From the NCBI GenBank assembly GCA_963082875.1, contig OY720101.1, positions 9,362,001 through 9,426,000 on the forward strand: a stretch of 64,000 nucleotides of DNA, in the 5' to 3' direction. The translations under genes and the position numbers were made by a program. This DNA comes from Corella eumyota. Its lineage: Eukaryota; Chordata; Ascidiacea; Phlebobranchia; Corellidae. This document shows, in pieces, positions 45,701 through 64,000 of the stretch; the stretch's first letter is position 1; every line of letters begins with the position of its first letter. A model generated the notes under the pieces. That model was not told where the DNA came from and did no database searches. It saw nothing but the letters and a program-made list of their open reading frames with translations.

Positions 45701-48700
45701 TGCTTAAAAATTCTATTTTATTGATAACTTTTTTTTAAATACTTCACCTTAAATCTCCTATACAAAATATTCTTTAATTTTAAAAAAAAATTATATATAT
45801 ATACCTAAATTTTGGTAAAATTTTTTGTAAAATATGTTTTTTTGAGAATGTCCATTTAGTCAAATAGTTTTGGTTATATATCAGATAACCCTGTTTTACT
45901 GGTTCACAAGACTGGTAAACATGTTTTAGTTCTAAAAAACATTTTTTTAACTTTTGAGGGTTTTAATTCTAAAAACTTACATCGACCATTTACAGACGTC
46001 CAAATGGATTACGATACCGAATTAGCAGAAAAAAAATTATTGCAACAAGCTTTAAATGGGGCCGAAGATAGACACCGGAGGGAGCAAAAGGCACTAAGTG
46101 ATGAGGTTGAAACTTATAGGGAAAAACTGGACAAAAAACAAGTCGCCTTTCTTCAACTACAAGATGAGAAAGAAATTTTATATGCAGATTGCCAGTTAGT
46201 ACATTGTTAGAAATTAAAAACTGTATCTTTTTGCTTTGGCAATGATGGTTTATTGTTTTTTAAAACCAGCTTATGTCAAAATAAGTAAAAATTATTTATA
46301 TAAACTGCATAAAATGGGATTATAAATTTTAAAATATCACTAAAGATTTTAATTCTAAATTAGGTTTAATCTTGCCATTTATATTCGCTAAGTTGTAATG
46401 TTTTTATTAATTGTAATTTTGCATTAAATATAATACTTTAATTTTTAGACCTATACAACTATAATTATTGGGTAAATTATCACAGGCATATATTAGTGGG
46501 GAGTTGGAACCATATTATAAAAACTAAAATGTATCCTGTAGAAAAGGCAATTGACTAGTATTTATAATTCTCTTTAGACAGGAAAATAGAAGGCATGCTC
46601 AATTTAATAGTTTTTTGATCTAAAATATTTTTTTTATCTATTTTAGAAACAAATCAAGTGAAATTCAAATATTAAATGAGACAACAGAAAGTAATTTGCA
46701 AAATGAAAAGGAAAAGATGGATAAAGAAATTATTTCTTTAAGTACTGTAAGTTAAATAGTTTGTTCTTTATTTTTTGTATAGGGACTTATTTTAATCACT
46801 ACACCATGCTGCTGGCAACATAAACTAATTTACAAATATTTGTTTATAAAAACTAAACTGTTAATGTTATAAATATAAATGAATTGTCTGTTTTTGAAAA
46901 ATGGACCTTTATTATTGCATTATATTCAATAATTCTTGATGTAGCACTTTTATTTAAGGTGGTGTCGAATGTATGTACTCTCGCTATGCCAAAAAACACA
47001 CGGCAGATTTAATATTCAGGCAAAAGGGTCAGATGTTAATTTGAATTTGGCCTTTCCACATCAAGGATAAATACATACAAAATTCAGTATTACTGCATTT
47101 ATAATATTAGGAACCCCAATGTGCTACCACCTAAAAAAATATCTAAAAAAATTTAGTTACTTTTGCTGTTAGTATTTTATAAATATATATATATAATTAG
47201 GCCTTGCAAAATTCACACAACTTATTGGAAAAACAACAGTCAAACCTTGATACTATGAGAAAACAATTGGACCAAAATGAAGATGAAAAACTAAAAATGG
47301 AAGAACATCTTGCACAAGTAAATGAGAGGCTTGCTCAGTCCAATCAGGTACAAAGTGAAATTTTAAAATTTGTTTTTGTGTGAATATATTTTATTTGAAT
47401 ATTTGCTAATTAATATACTCAGGATCGAATATTGTTAAAGCCTCTAAATGGTTTTTAACTTTAAGAAACTTGCTATGGTTATTAACATTAAATATATAAT
47501 CATTTGGGCTTATAGATTATCACAATTAGGTTATGTAATCTTTTTAATTTTTTCTCGAATTTATTTTCAATATATTTAAAATGTTTTGTTTTAAAAATTA
47601 TTATGCAAAATTTTGTTGCTAATTTAATTGATAAAAACAAAAAAAAGGGTATAAAAGAGTCAATGTGAAAATTGGTTCTTAAAAAACTTGATAACAGTTG
47701 TTATTTTTCATAATTTACACATAAAAAATTAAGATTTTGATATATATTTTAGCGAAAATTGTAAAATTAAGATTTTTTTAGAAATTAGCTTCTCAAGAAA
47801 GTCAGTTTAACAATCACACCTCCCAAATAAAAGAATTTGAGAGCAAAATTTCATCCTTGGAGGAAAAGAGAGAGGAAGCAAGGATGGAGAAGGATGATGC
47901 AGTAACAAAGTTTGAGGAAAATGCTCGAGCAAGCGGTGCACTTCTCCAAAGGGTCGATCAAGTGGAACAAGCATGTGAAGCTTTGCAAAGGGAATTAGCC
48001 GAATCTAAAGAGGTGAAATTCATTTGTTTAAATATAAAAATGCATGTTTAAATTTATTTTTTGTAAAATATTTGTACATATCTGCTATATTACTGATATT
48101 ATTTGGCCTAATGGATATTTCTTAAAAAATTTAATTTTGAAATCAACGTTTTACAAAACTTAGGTTAACAATTTTTTTAAAAACAAAAGGGCACAATCCA
48201 TAGATAAGGTAAGGGGAAGTAAAAGAAAGTTAATAATAAATATCTCACTGTCAGTGCAATGGTATTCTCAGTCTCAGACATATAATTTTTCATCAACTCT
48301 GTCTATTCAGTTAAATGGGTTTTGGTAATATTATACTAACAGTAATCCATATTTATTAGGAAATATGTTTAGAATATTAGGATTTAGGTACCATTTTTAG
48401 CCATTAATTTTCTAAAATATTAAGCTTTAAATCAATTATTAAAAACTAAATATTGATGCTTAACATTTTGTTACAAACTATTTTAGCTTGCCGAACGTCG
48501 TAAAAAGGTTATGGATAAACAAGCTGTTGAATCTCAAGAAAAAAATGCAAAATTTACCGAACAAATAAAACAAATGAAAAATGATTATGAGACCACAACT
48601 AAAAAGACAACGAAAGATTTTGAATCAAAAATAACTGCTCTTGAAAATACTTGTAAACGCCAAGAACAAGAATTAATTCGAACAAATAATCAAGACAGAG

Positions 48701-51700
48701 TAAGGAATTTCATTTTTAAATAGTTTTAAAGCTGGTAGGTTTTAGATGCTAGGTTCTATTTTACCTTGTATATACATAATACACTATCATTAATAAGAAA
48801 AATAAATAAATAAGATATTTAAAAAATAATTTTTCTTCGACTTAACTAGATAACGCCTATAGCAAAATCACTGCATTAATAGTATATATCTCTAAAAAAA
48901 GCAAGATAAATAAATTATATATCTTACCTATATTTTAACAGTTTATTTAACAGAGATAAAATTAATTTAACAAGCAAAAAAACGTTTTTTTTAATGCCCC
49001 TGTTCTATATTTTTCTTGCTGTTTTTTTTGTGTTCAATATTTAATTAACTTAATTAAGGTTAAAACTCGGGACTTGGATTCCCTTCAACAAAAAATACGG
49101 GATATGCAGTCAACCGTGTCCTCATTGGAAAACTCGAAAGGTTGGTTTGAACGAGCTCTGAAAGATGCCGAGGCAACTGCTGAAGAAAAAAAGAAGAAAT
49201 ATTTAAATGATTTGGAAGAATTGAGACTTGGACAACTAAGAGAAATTGAGGTAAGAAATATAATTTTGTAAATATACACTTTAAAAAAAATTATATTATA
49301 TGTCAATGCATTAATGCAACTGTTTTAACCTTGGGATTTAATCATGATAATTTAAAAAATTAAAAAGGTTCCTTTTTTGTATAGAAAGTGTAACAAATAC
49401 TCTACACATTTATTACAAAGTTTTTTATTTCACCTTCATTTAAAAAAAATTAAAATTCAACAATTCAATAAAATTAATCTTTAAACAAAAATACTGTACC
49501 TAATAAATATAAAGAATCATATATCGAATGGATTGCGGGTTGAAGTCAAGGTTTGATCTATACTAAGAATACTTAAAAAAATATAATTTTACAGTATTTA
49601 ATTTTTAAGAAAAAAAGACCCTTTAACTTCTTCTTTTAACAACTAAAAATGTTTGGGGTAATATATTTTTTTGACTTAATCCACTTTTTATTTATTTTTT
49701 ATTAGAAAATTCGTCAACAGCTATCAGACAAAGATGTGAAAGTTAGTGAAGCAGAAAATCGTGTTTTGAAAGCATGCCAACTTACCGAGGATAAAGAAAA
49801 AGAAGTTGAGAGATTAAAACAAGATATCCATGATGAAGTTAGCAAACAGAGACTTGTTGAAAAGAAAGGACATTCTACAGTAAGTCTTGTAGTATTTATT
49901 GAATTTTTAAATTTACCAATATTTTATCTTTTTTATTGTTTGTATTTTTTGTTGTTGTAAGAAACTTTGTTTAATTGTTTTTTATTATTGTGTAAAAATT
50001 AAATATTTGACCTAAAATTTAGTTAAATTTATATTAATTATTTATAGAACTTTTATATAACATTTTTATACAATTTTTGTTAATTTTTAAACTGGCTGCT
50101 GGTTTTACAGTTTTATTACAAAATATACTGAAAAAGGTATATTTTCAAACTATTACAAAAAAATTGTGCATAGTTTGCTTGTTTATACAAGTAAACTAAT
50201 TGGGACAGAATTATTATCAAAGTGAAACACAAATACTATTTTGAAAATGGTTCAAAACAAATTTCTACATACTATAATCATGTTTTACTTTTTTTTAACT
50301 TCTGGTTCTATTTCCTTTTAGTACTGAAGTCATAACATTATCAAACTAAACCTTATTTTGTAGCTAAAGGACTTAAAAAAACAATTAATTATTGAAAAAA
50401 GGAGAAATGAAAAGTTACAAGAAAAATTAAAAGAATTTTCTTCTAGCAATTCAAGTAATTACTTAAAATTTATCAGAAAATTAATAGTTACAAAATATCG
50501 AAAGTATAAAAGTTTCTTTTTTATTTATTTAATTTTAAAGTTTATTTCACCTTCACCATTGTCATATATAATCTTTATCTTTTGATAAGTTAAACTCAAT
50601 TAAGCTTAAAACAAAAATATTTTGAGACAAGCCTTAGAAATTTTTAAATTTAAAGCCCTTAATTTAATATTTTTGTATTAATGTTAAGTATTTTAAGACT
50701 TAGACGAATTGCTTCAAGTTGTTGATCTTCAGCCATCTACGGAAGATGGAAGTTCTGTCTCCTCGTTTAGTTTTCGTGATCTTATTTCAAACAATAAAAC
50801 TATCATTACTGACAACAACCTACAAGTAAGTGAATTCCTTTTAGTTGTTTCGGAAGGTGGAATAATTTCTAGAAAGGTCAAGGTTCTAAGATTTCTGAAC
50901 CCCACTGATTTCATGCTGTAGCGCCTTTGACCAAAGCTCTATAAAATATATAAATTTCTGGCAAGCCAAAAACCACCAGCAGTTTAATTGTTGGGTTATT
51001 TTTTCTAAATTTGCCAAACTGCTAAAATTAAACTGAAACTTAGTTGGGGTAAAATTGTTACTCTATGTTTATGCTGTAAATTCAACTTTTGATATTAAGG
51101 ACACTTTTGATAGAAAAAAAAAGTTTTTGAATTTTTTTTATTTAAAAAAAAAATAAATCTTTTTTTGTCTATCTTTTTTTTAAATTTAGAGGAGCCACTC
51201 AAAGATCGTTTTAAAAACTGAGCCTAAGTTGCATATAAGCGTTGTACAGTTATGTTATTCTTTTAACAAAATATTTAAAACATGTACCAGGTTGGAACTA
51301 GTAGTGTTACCTCCTCACCTTCAGTGGCCACGGCACAAGTTAGCAAAGCCGAGACTCGCGACCTTTTGTCAAGGGTCACAGGCTTACAACAAGAAAAGTG
51401 GCATTTGGAAGAGCAGGTACGCCACCTAGAGGAAAGTGCAGGAGCAATGGCAGAAGAACTTATTGAAAAAACGAAATTGTTGCAAGACTATGTTCAGCAC
51501 ACCAGATCTGGTAATGTGTAATTTTAACATTAACTTCATTATGTAATTTTCTTTTTTAAGTCTATTGTGTAAAATTATCCGACCTTTAAACAACAAAGAC
51601 TAAAATTATTTATTACATTGGCTTTAAATTGAATGATATAAAAATAGGACATGTTTTAATTTATTTGGTATGTTATCTTATTAAGACTAGTCAATTGCCT

Positions 51701-52287
51701 GCTCTACTAGCTGCATTATTATTATTGTTATATGGTTACAACTCAAATGTAATATTACCTTTGTTAATTTACACCACGAATAGCACTTTTTTCTATTTTA
51801 AAAACAGTAAGTTAAACATATATAAAATTAATTTTATTGTCTATCAAGCCCCATTATAAAAAGATGAGTTGTTTTTTTAATTTTGATTTGACAACAGATG
51901 CAAATAAATCCCGCTCCAGTAAAGATTTATCTTCTTCGAGGACATTTGGAAACAGGATGAAGAGCATCATCACTGGTCAGGAGGAGCCTGATGTCACCAA
52001 CATCTTGGAACTTAATAAAAAGCTCACAAGGATGTTAGAGGAAGAAATGATGAAAAATGCTTCTCTTAAAAAAGTAAAATTTTTTGTTTATTAAATTATG
52101 CAGTGATAAAATTACACATTTTTAGCAGGTTTTTCATTTTCCATATACTGCAAATATTAATATAATTTTCAATAAATACATAAAGTAGGATTTTTAAACT
52201 TTTAAGTTTTAAAATGGATTAAAATAATTTTTTTTCTCGTTTTAGGATCTTTCAAACCTAAGCTCACAACTTTCTCCCAAAAAATGA
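42783..52287 (+). CDS. GRIPAP1: GRIP1-associated protein 1 (GRASP-1)
   Basis: Eighteen coding exons, all GT-AG with agreeing phases, 891 residues: 42783-42824, 43333-43469, 43649-43763, 44255-44399, 44887-45071, 45249-45393, 45996-46194, 46647-46746, 47201-47347, 47782-48012, 48487-48699, 49059-49250, 49706-49879, 50364-50454, 50704-50825, 51291-51510, 51898-52073 and 52246-52287. The N-terminus MSQSLSDEEFHRMQ corresponds to human MAQALSEEEFQRMQ, followed by LIEMRTENYKL and LNKSKQAQEYE. The C-terminal LQQEKWHLEEQVRHLEES and MAEELIEKTKLLQDYV match the human end closely, as do SSVSSFSFRD and LNKKLTRMLEEE. Most of the protein is heptad coiled coil. In vertebrates it is a Rab4 effector on recycling endosomes and binds GRIP1 in AMPA-receptor traffic. 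Human GRIPAP1 has about 840 residues. AATAAA lies near 52379. Confidence 0.95.
44617..44757 (-). mobile_element. SINE fragment in GRIPAP1 intron 4
   Basis: It shares with 60290-60545 the order: ACGACCTAAA, ATAGAGTA, TTACCC, CAGTCT, GAGTT, TTTGGGATAT, CGATAATTA, GCTGGCTC. It lacks the tRNA-like head, so it is a partial copy of the tRNA-derived family seen in the GH9 introns. Confidence 0.5.
46956..47134. mobile_element. Possible MITE in GRIPAP1 intron 8
   Basis: An element of about 180 bp bounded by AAGGTGGTGTCG and, inverted, GTGCTACCACCT. The terminal match is short (about 8-10 bp) and no clear target-site duplication is seen. Confidence 0.25.
50925..51115 (+). mobile_element. SINE fragment in GRIPAP1 intron 15
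   Basis: It carries the family core: CTCTATAAAATAT..., CCAAAAACCA-CAGCAG, and TTACTCTATGTTTATGCTGTAAA, then ATTAAGGA. It matches 61430-61650 in order. Confidence 0.5.
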
Positions 52288-53672
52288 CTTTAAGTACCAA
52301 AAATTAAATGTTTATTTTGTCCAGTTACATTTTCCAGCCAAGTCGAGGGATACTAAAAGGAACTAGTTATATTAGTGCAATAAAAACCTCGGCCCAAAAT
52401 TTACAGTCAACTTTAAGTATTTTTTTACTTACTCTCTTATTTTATTTATTGAATCATTATTTCTAGTAATTTTTCTTGTTTTGTTTTTACACTGTTTTAG
52501 GAGTAAGCTTACGGTTTTTAACTGATTCTACTATGCCAGCACTTACAAAATTTCAACAAATTTATTAATTCGGTTGAATGTGAAAGTAATTTTTGTTTTT
52601 ATTTAAGCAAATGTGAAAAATTTACATCTTGTTTGTTAAGTTAATATGCTTTTGCGGTACAGCTTTGTTTATTAGTCACAACAATTAAACATTGATTTAT
52701 AATCAAAACAATAATGGTGCGTTTGAATCATAACATAGTTGCATAAGTGTATTTTGTGTTTTTTGCTTTTTATGATGAGATGTTTTATAATAGTTTGTTA
52801 TAAACCTTACATTTAAGATACATATATCATAACCTACCCTAACCGTTCTATGAAAAATGCCCTTTAATTTCTATAAAAAAACTAATTTTGCTAAAATTCG
52901 GATTTTGAAAAAGTCTGTTCGGTCAAAAGGTTTTAAGTAACATAGGCTCAATAACAAACTTTTTACTACTTAAAGCTTAAACAAAATTATATTTTTTGTT
53001 AAATGTAAAACAACCTCTATATATTTAATATTTCTTGCCTACCTATTCAATATTTTTGTTTTATGAAGAATATTAACTGTACAATGCTTATATGCAACTT
53101 AAGCTTGGTGTTTAAAAACAATCTTAAAGTGGCTCCTCTAAATTTTAGCTTTAAGATATTGTTATGTAAGTTGTTATTATATTTTGTATGTCAAAGGCGT
53201 CTGGTACTTTATTTCTTGGTAGGATTCCTAAATGCTTATTTTTGGTAAATTTATCACTAGCAAATTTTGTAGCACTATAAATAAACCTGCTTAAGCTAAG
53301 GTTTGATTTTCTTGTTTTAGAAATTAGGTTTTATAAAATAATAATAATAATCAAGTTATGTAAAGTAAGATTTGAAATAAAATAAACAGCAATCGAACAT
53401 GTCATGTAAAAAAAATAAGTAATCCGTTTCGTTTTAGCCATATTAAAATGTACAAGAAATTGTTTTGGGCTAAAAAGTGACGTTTTGTCCACACGTTTGC
53501 CTCCGGGAAGACAAACTTACAATCCACAAACCCAAAACACGTATATGTTGATTATTCGTTAAACCGAAGGTATTAATATCGCATGGAAATACCTAAAAGT
53601 ATATTTATAATAATTGAAGTAAAATAAGTTAGTAAGATAATAAAAAGTAAGTTAAACAAAATAAATTTAGCG
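52288..53672. other. Intergenic region
   Basis: 3' UTR of GRIPAP1, then AT-rich sequence. From about 53060 it is the upstream part of a duplicated block (see 53060-56960). Confidence 0.4.
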
Positions 53673-54891
53673 ATGAAAACCAACATGAAACTGATTTTTT
53701 TAATATTTGTTACGATTTTCCTTATACAATACGGAAAAGGTCAAGTTTTTCAAGCACAATTTGCTATACAAGGCAAATGGAATGATGGATTTACTGGAAA
53801 AATAACTTTTCCTGCTGACCGACCGTTTAAATATGGATGGCTACTTTACATAACGTTTAATATTCCCATCAATAATTTTCAAGTTAGTAAAATTTATTGG
53901 TAAGCCTATTTTTTACTAAGGTTATTTAAGTGCATAATGACACCACATAACGATTGGTACAGTTATGTTAAATTTCGTTAAAATTTAACTTGTTATTTTA
54001 ATGTTAGGTATTTGAAACAGTAGTTATAGGAATACATCCTTCCAAAAAAATTTTTGTATTTCAAAATGATCCACATAATAGAGTACTTCATATTGATTCT
54101 ATTGGAAAGCATAGCCTTTATTGCAAAGGGTGTAAGTAAAAATGTTTTTAAAGATTCATGCTTTAATGTTAGCGTATTCAAGTTACTGAGTAGTGCTAAA
54201 TGTGTTATGTTGTTATGCCTATGTTCGTAGTTGCCCGAAGCTTTATCTTAGCGCGCATGTACGTAACTTGTTGTTTTAATTGTATAAACTGAATTGTAAG
54301 CCTATGGTATAATCTGTTGTGCAAGATAGTTAAGGGTTGTCTGGATTTTCTGCAAAAATAAACTTCAAATTAATAGTACGCCTTTTATACAATATAAATC
54401 CAAGCAAATTTTACATGAACAAGTATTTGAAATTAATTTTTTTGTTTTATAATATCAGCATTTTAGTTTTCATAATGCTTTATCTCTAAACCCAATTTTT
54501 TTAGACAATGATGACGATGTACCGATTGCAAACATATTGTTTATTGCCTATTTAAATGAGTTTGAAAGCGTGGATGAAGCTTTAAACCGAAGCCTTGTAT
54601 TTCAAGAGAATTTAAAAACATCAAAAACGTAAGTAGAATAATATTTTAAAGCTTTGCTGCTACTATTGTTTTTAAGACCATTGGTAGGTTTAATTTAAAA
54701 GTATAACAGATTTTGTTTATGATTAATGTTTGCGCAATGCTATGAAACCTAAATAGAACCATACATATTTTAGATCAACAACCACTACAACAACAACAAC
54801 AACAGTTGCAACAACAACATTTTCTACAACATTACAACCATGGTGGGACCTCATTAATACTACAAGGGCTTCAAATAAAAATCCGAACTAG
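53673..54891 (+). CDS. Secreted CBM2-like protein with Thr-rich tail
   Basis: Exons 53673-53882, 54008-54131, 54505-54628 and 54774-54891, all phases agreeing, 191 residues. Residues 1-23 form a signal peptide (LIFLIFVTIFLIQYGKGQ). The next region, with KWNDGFTGKI and YGWLLYITF, has the spaced Trp and Gly-Phe pattern of cellulose-binding CBM2 modules; this assignment is by pattern only. It ends in a Thr-rich linker (STTTTTTTTTVATTTF) and a short tail, then a stop. It is a paralogue of the first four exons of the GH9 gene next door, without any catalytic domain. AATAAA lies near 54922. It may be a free cellulose-binding protein or a truncated duplicate. Confidence 0.8.
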
Positions 54892-56002
54892 TATTATTTT
54901 TTTTGCTTTTGAATTCAATGTATAATAAAATGTTAAACAAATATATTTTGGTGTATTTTTTGCTTAATGTTCCAATATGTCAATTGATATAGCTTTTTAG
55001 GCTCATTTATTTTTGTTACAAACAACGTTTATACCCTAAACCACTAAACAAATTATGTACCGAATAAAACTTTTAGGAAAAGTGTTTAATTTTTTTTGAA
55101 AAATAAAAAAATAACTTACACATTAAATGTTTTAATAGTTCATGTTTTTTTTTTTAAATATTCACTGTACAATGCTAACATGCAACTTAAGCTTGGTATT
55201 TAAAAACGATATTTAGATGGCTTCGTCAAATACAAGCTTTGAGTTATTGTTTATGTAAGTTGTCATTATATTTTGTATGTCATTGTTTTGTCAGTGGGTA
55301 TCTGATGGTACTTTATTTACTGATAGGATTCTTAAATGATTATTTTTGGTAAATTTAACACTTACAAATTGTTGTAGCACTATAAATAAACCTGCTTAAG
55401 CCAAAGTTTGTATTTTTTCCTGTAATAGAAATTAGGTTAAGCAATAATTTTATAACAACACAAAACATTTTTAACGTTTACCATTAAATATAAAGGTATT
55501 ATTAAAGCCAAGCTAAAAGTAAATGGCCAGCTTTTAAACTTCATTATACAAAAAGAATATTTTTTTAAATACGTTTTTTTAATAGAGATTTGAAAATTTC
55601 AAAATCTTGTAATAAACTTATAGATATTAACCGTTATATAAATTAAGTTATTTAAACAAATACGAATGACATACTAATAACAAATATTTAGTTGAAAAAA
55701 GGTTAAATGAGAAAACTAGTAAGTTTAAAAAATTTGGACCTTTAGCCAAATTAAAATGTATAAACACTTGTTATGGGAAATTTAGTGACGTTTTATTTCG
55801 CTATACTGTTCCTTTACACGTTTGCCTCGGGGGCACGTTCTTTTGTAACGTACTTACAATTATAAACTAAAAACACGTATATCGTTTATTATTTCGTCAA
55901 ACTGAATTTTTGATATCACATTTAGATACCTTGAAGTTTATATTTAATAATTGGAGTAAAATGAGTTAGCCAGATGATAAAAAATTATTTCAATAAGTTA
56001 GA
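54892..56002. other. Intergenic region between the paralogues
   Basis: 3' UTR of the CBM-only gene to about 54950, then the duplicated upstream region of the GH9 gene. No other gene is seen. Confidence 0.4.
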
Positions 56003-63109
<7,107 letters not shown>

Positions 63110-63600
63110 GTTTGTTATTATTTTAAATTACAGCACATTTTCCATAAGAAGAAAGTTCTTCTTGTGCCGCATTAAAAATATCAAAGTTAGTTTGCAGTTA
63201 ACATATGCCTGTGGTAGTTTACCCGCGAACCACAAAAATAAAGCTTTATTACATATATATAAATGACATTTTAAAAATGTTAAAATTTAAAATTTTTTTA
63301 AACATTTTATACATGATATTTAAATTGTGTATGTATTGTAAAACAGCTATGGTAAGATTGTGTTGTTTTTGGTTTATTGACCATGTCCATATTACTTATA
63401 CATTAAAATTATGTGTAAAAGATATTAATTTAAGTATTGATATTAATTTTGTCGTTTTTTTTCACTACTTTATTTTATTTTTTATCGCATATATTTTTTT
63501 CCAATTGCTGTTATTGAATTATATAAAAAAAAATAATTATAAACAACTAGTCGAGCCCGGCCTGTTGTCAGAATTTAAATTGTCATAATATGGTCGCAAC
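63110..63600. other. Intron of the GH9 gene, no exon seen
   Basis: The donor follows exon 15 at 63110. No GH9-like coding sequence is found up to the end of the window, so the rest of domain 2 lies outside. Confidence 0.5.
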
Positions 63601-64000
63601 TAGGGATGGGCTGAAATCCAAATTACTCGGATTCGACGAGCCCGAGTATTTTGTCCGAGTACTCGGTTATGACGTCATTTAAACGTATATAACTGTTCAC
63701 GAGAATCTTTCCCGCATAATTTTAAAACTGCAAAATTTGCCAAAAACACGTATTTATGGATTATAAAAGGTTTAACGTTGGCAAAACTACTTACCGCTGA
63801 TAGCAATATCATTTTAAGTCCAAACGAAAATGTTTAAGTCTCAAATTTATTATGCGTAAAATTTAGTAAAAAAAGTGTAGTAAAAAGTGTATTAGTTGCG
63901 CAATTGTTGCTTAAATAACATAATATAATTGAGAGTAGATTATAAATTATTAGAAAAAGGCAAACCTCGTGTTTTTTTATGTTTAGTAAATCGTATACGA
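63601..64000. mobile_element. hAT-like transposon terminus, cut by window end
   Basis: TAGGGATGGGC at 63601 matches the usual hAT terminal start (compare Ac, TAGGGATGAAA), and it is followed by subterminal CGAGTA and TACTCG repeats in both orientations. The other end and the 8-bp target duplication (candidate GTCGCAAC at 63593-63600) cannot be checked here. Confidence 0.45.

Noticed and set aside
54774-54840. ACA/CAA trinucleotide run as a microsatellite
   Set aside because: It is the Thr-rich linker of a spliced coding exon and is shared in frame with the paralogue at 56828, so it is coding low complexity.
63205-63588. 127-codon open frame after GH9 exon 15
   Set aside because: It is intronic AT-rich sequence with hydrophobic low-complexity translation and no GH9 similarity.

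Overview
The window looks like nuclear DNA of a tunicate, most likely a Ciona-type ascidian. It is very AT-rich and its genes are compact with short AT-rich introns. It carries a glycoside hydrolase family 9 (GH9) gene like those of ascidians, a sulfotransferase-like P-loop gene of a kind common in Ciona, and a clear GRIPAP1 (GRASP-1) orthologue. The species call is inference from gene content. No bacterial, viral or CRISPR features are seen.

Region 1 (about 1-31,400) holds no convincing protein gene. It is an archipelago of tRNA genes and tRNA relics: I count 62 loci including fragments, plus the solitary Ala gene at 34,903 in that total. They are Val (CAC or TAC, two relics AAC), Ala (AGC), Phe (GAA) and Ile (AAT). 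They sit in a nest of segmental duplications: long inverted repeats (arms up to about 2 kb), 1,010-bp tandem units each carrying one Val and one Ala gene, a 2,407-bp tandem duplication, an 8,575-bp shifted copy and a 19,350-bp shifted copy. A 200-N gap lies at 23,274-23,473. Most plus-strand Val copies and two Phe copies fold perfectly and are followed by T-runs, while most array Ala copies are decayed. An older, diverged 1.77-kb tandem duplication of the same tRNA set lies at 28,432-31,403. Nearly all short open frames in this region are antisense readings of the repeat unit.

Region 2 (31,400-42,230) has a minus-strand, four-exon sulfotransferase-like gene (32,587-33,713), an isolated well-preserved tRNA-Ala (34,903), a single-exon secreted leucine-rich-repeat protein (36,305-37,618) and an unrecognised seven-exon gene (40,220-42,230).

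Region 3 (42,783-52,287) is one gene, GRIPAP1, with 18 coding exons whose junction phases all agree and which encode 891 residues of mainly coiled coil. The vertebrate protein works in recycling-endosome traffic.

Region 4 (53,060-64,000) is a cellulase locus. A short secreted protein (CBM2-like domain plus Thr-rich linker, four exons) is followed by its tandem paralogue, which continues past the linker into two consecutive GH9 domains. The first GH9 domain has lost both catalytic aspartates and the catalytic acid glutamate; the second keeps the aspartate motif and runs off the window. tRNA-derived SINEs lie in the introns of the GRIPAP1 and GH9 genes, and a hAT-like terminus starts at 63,601.
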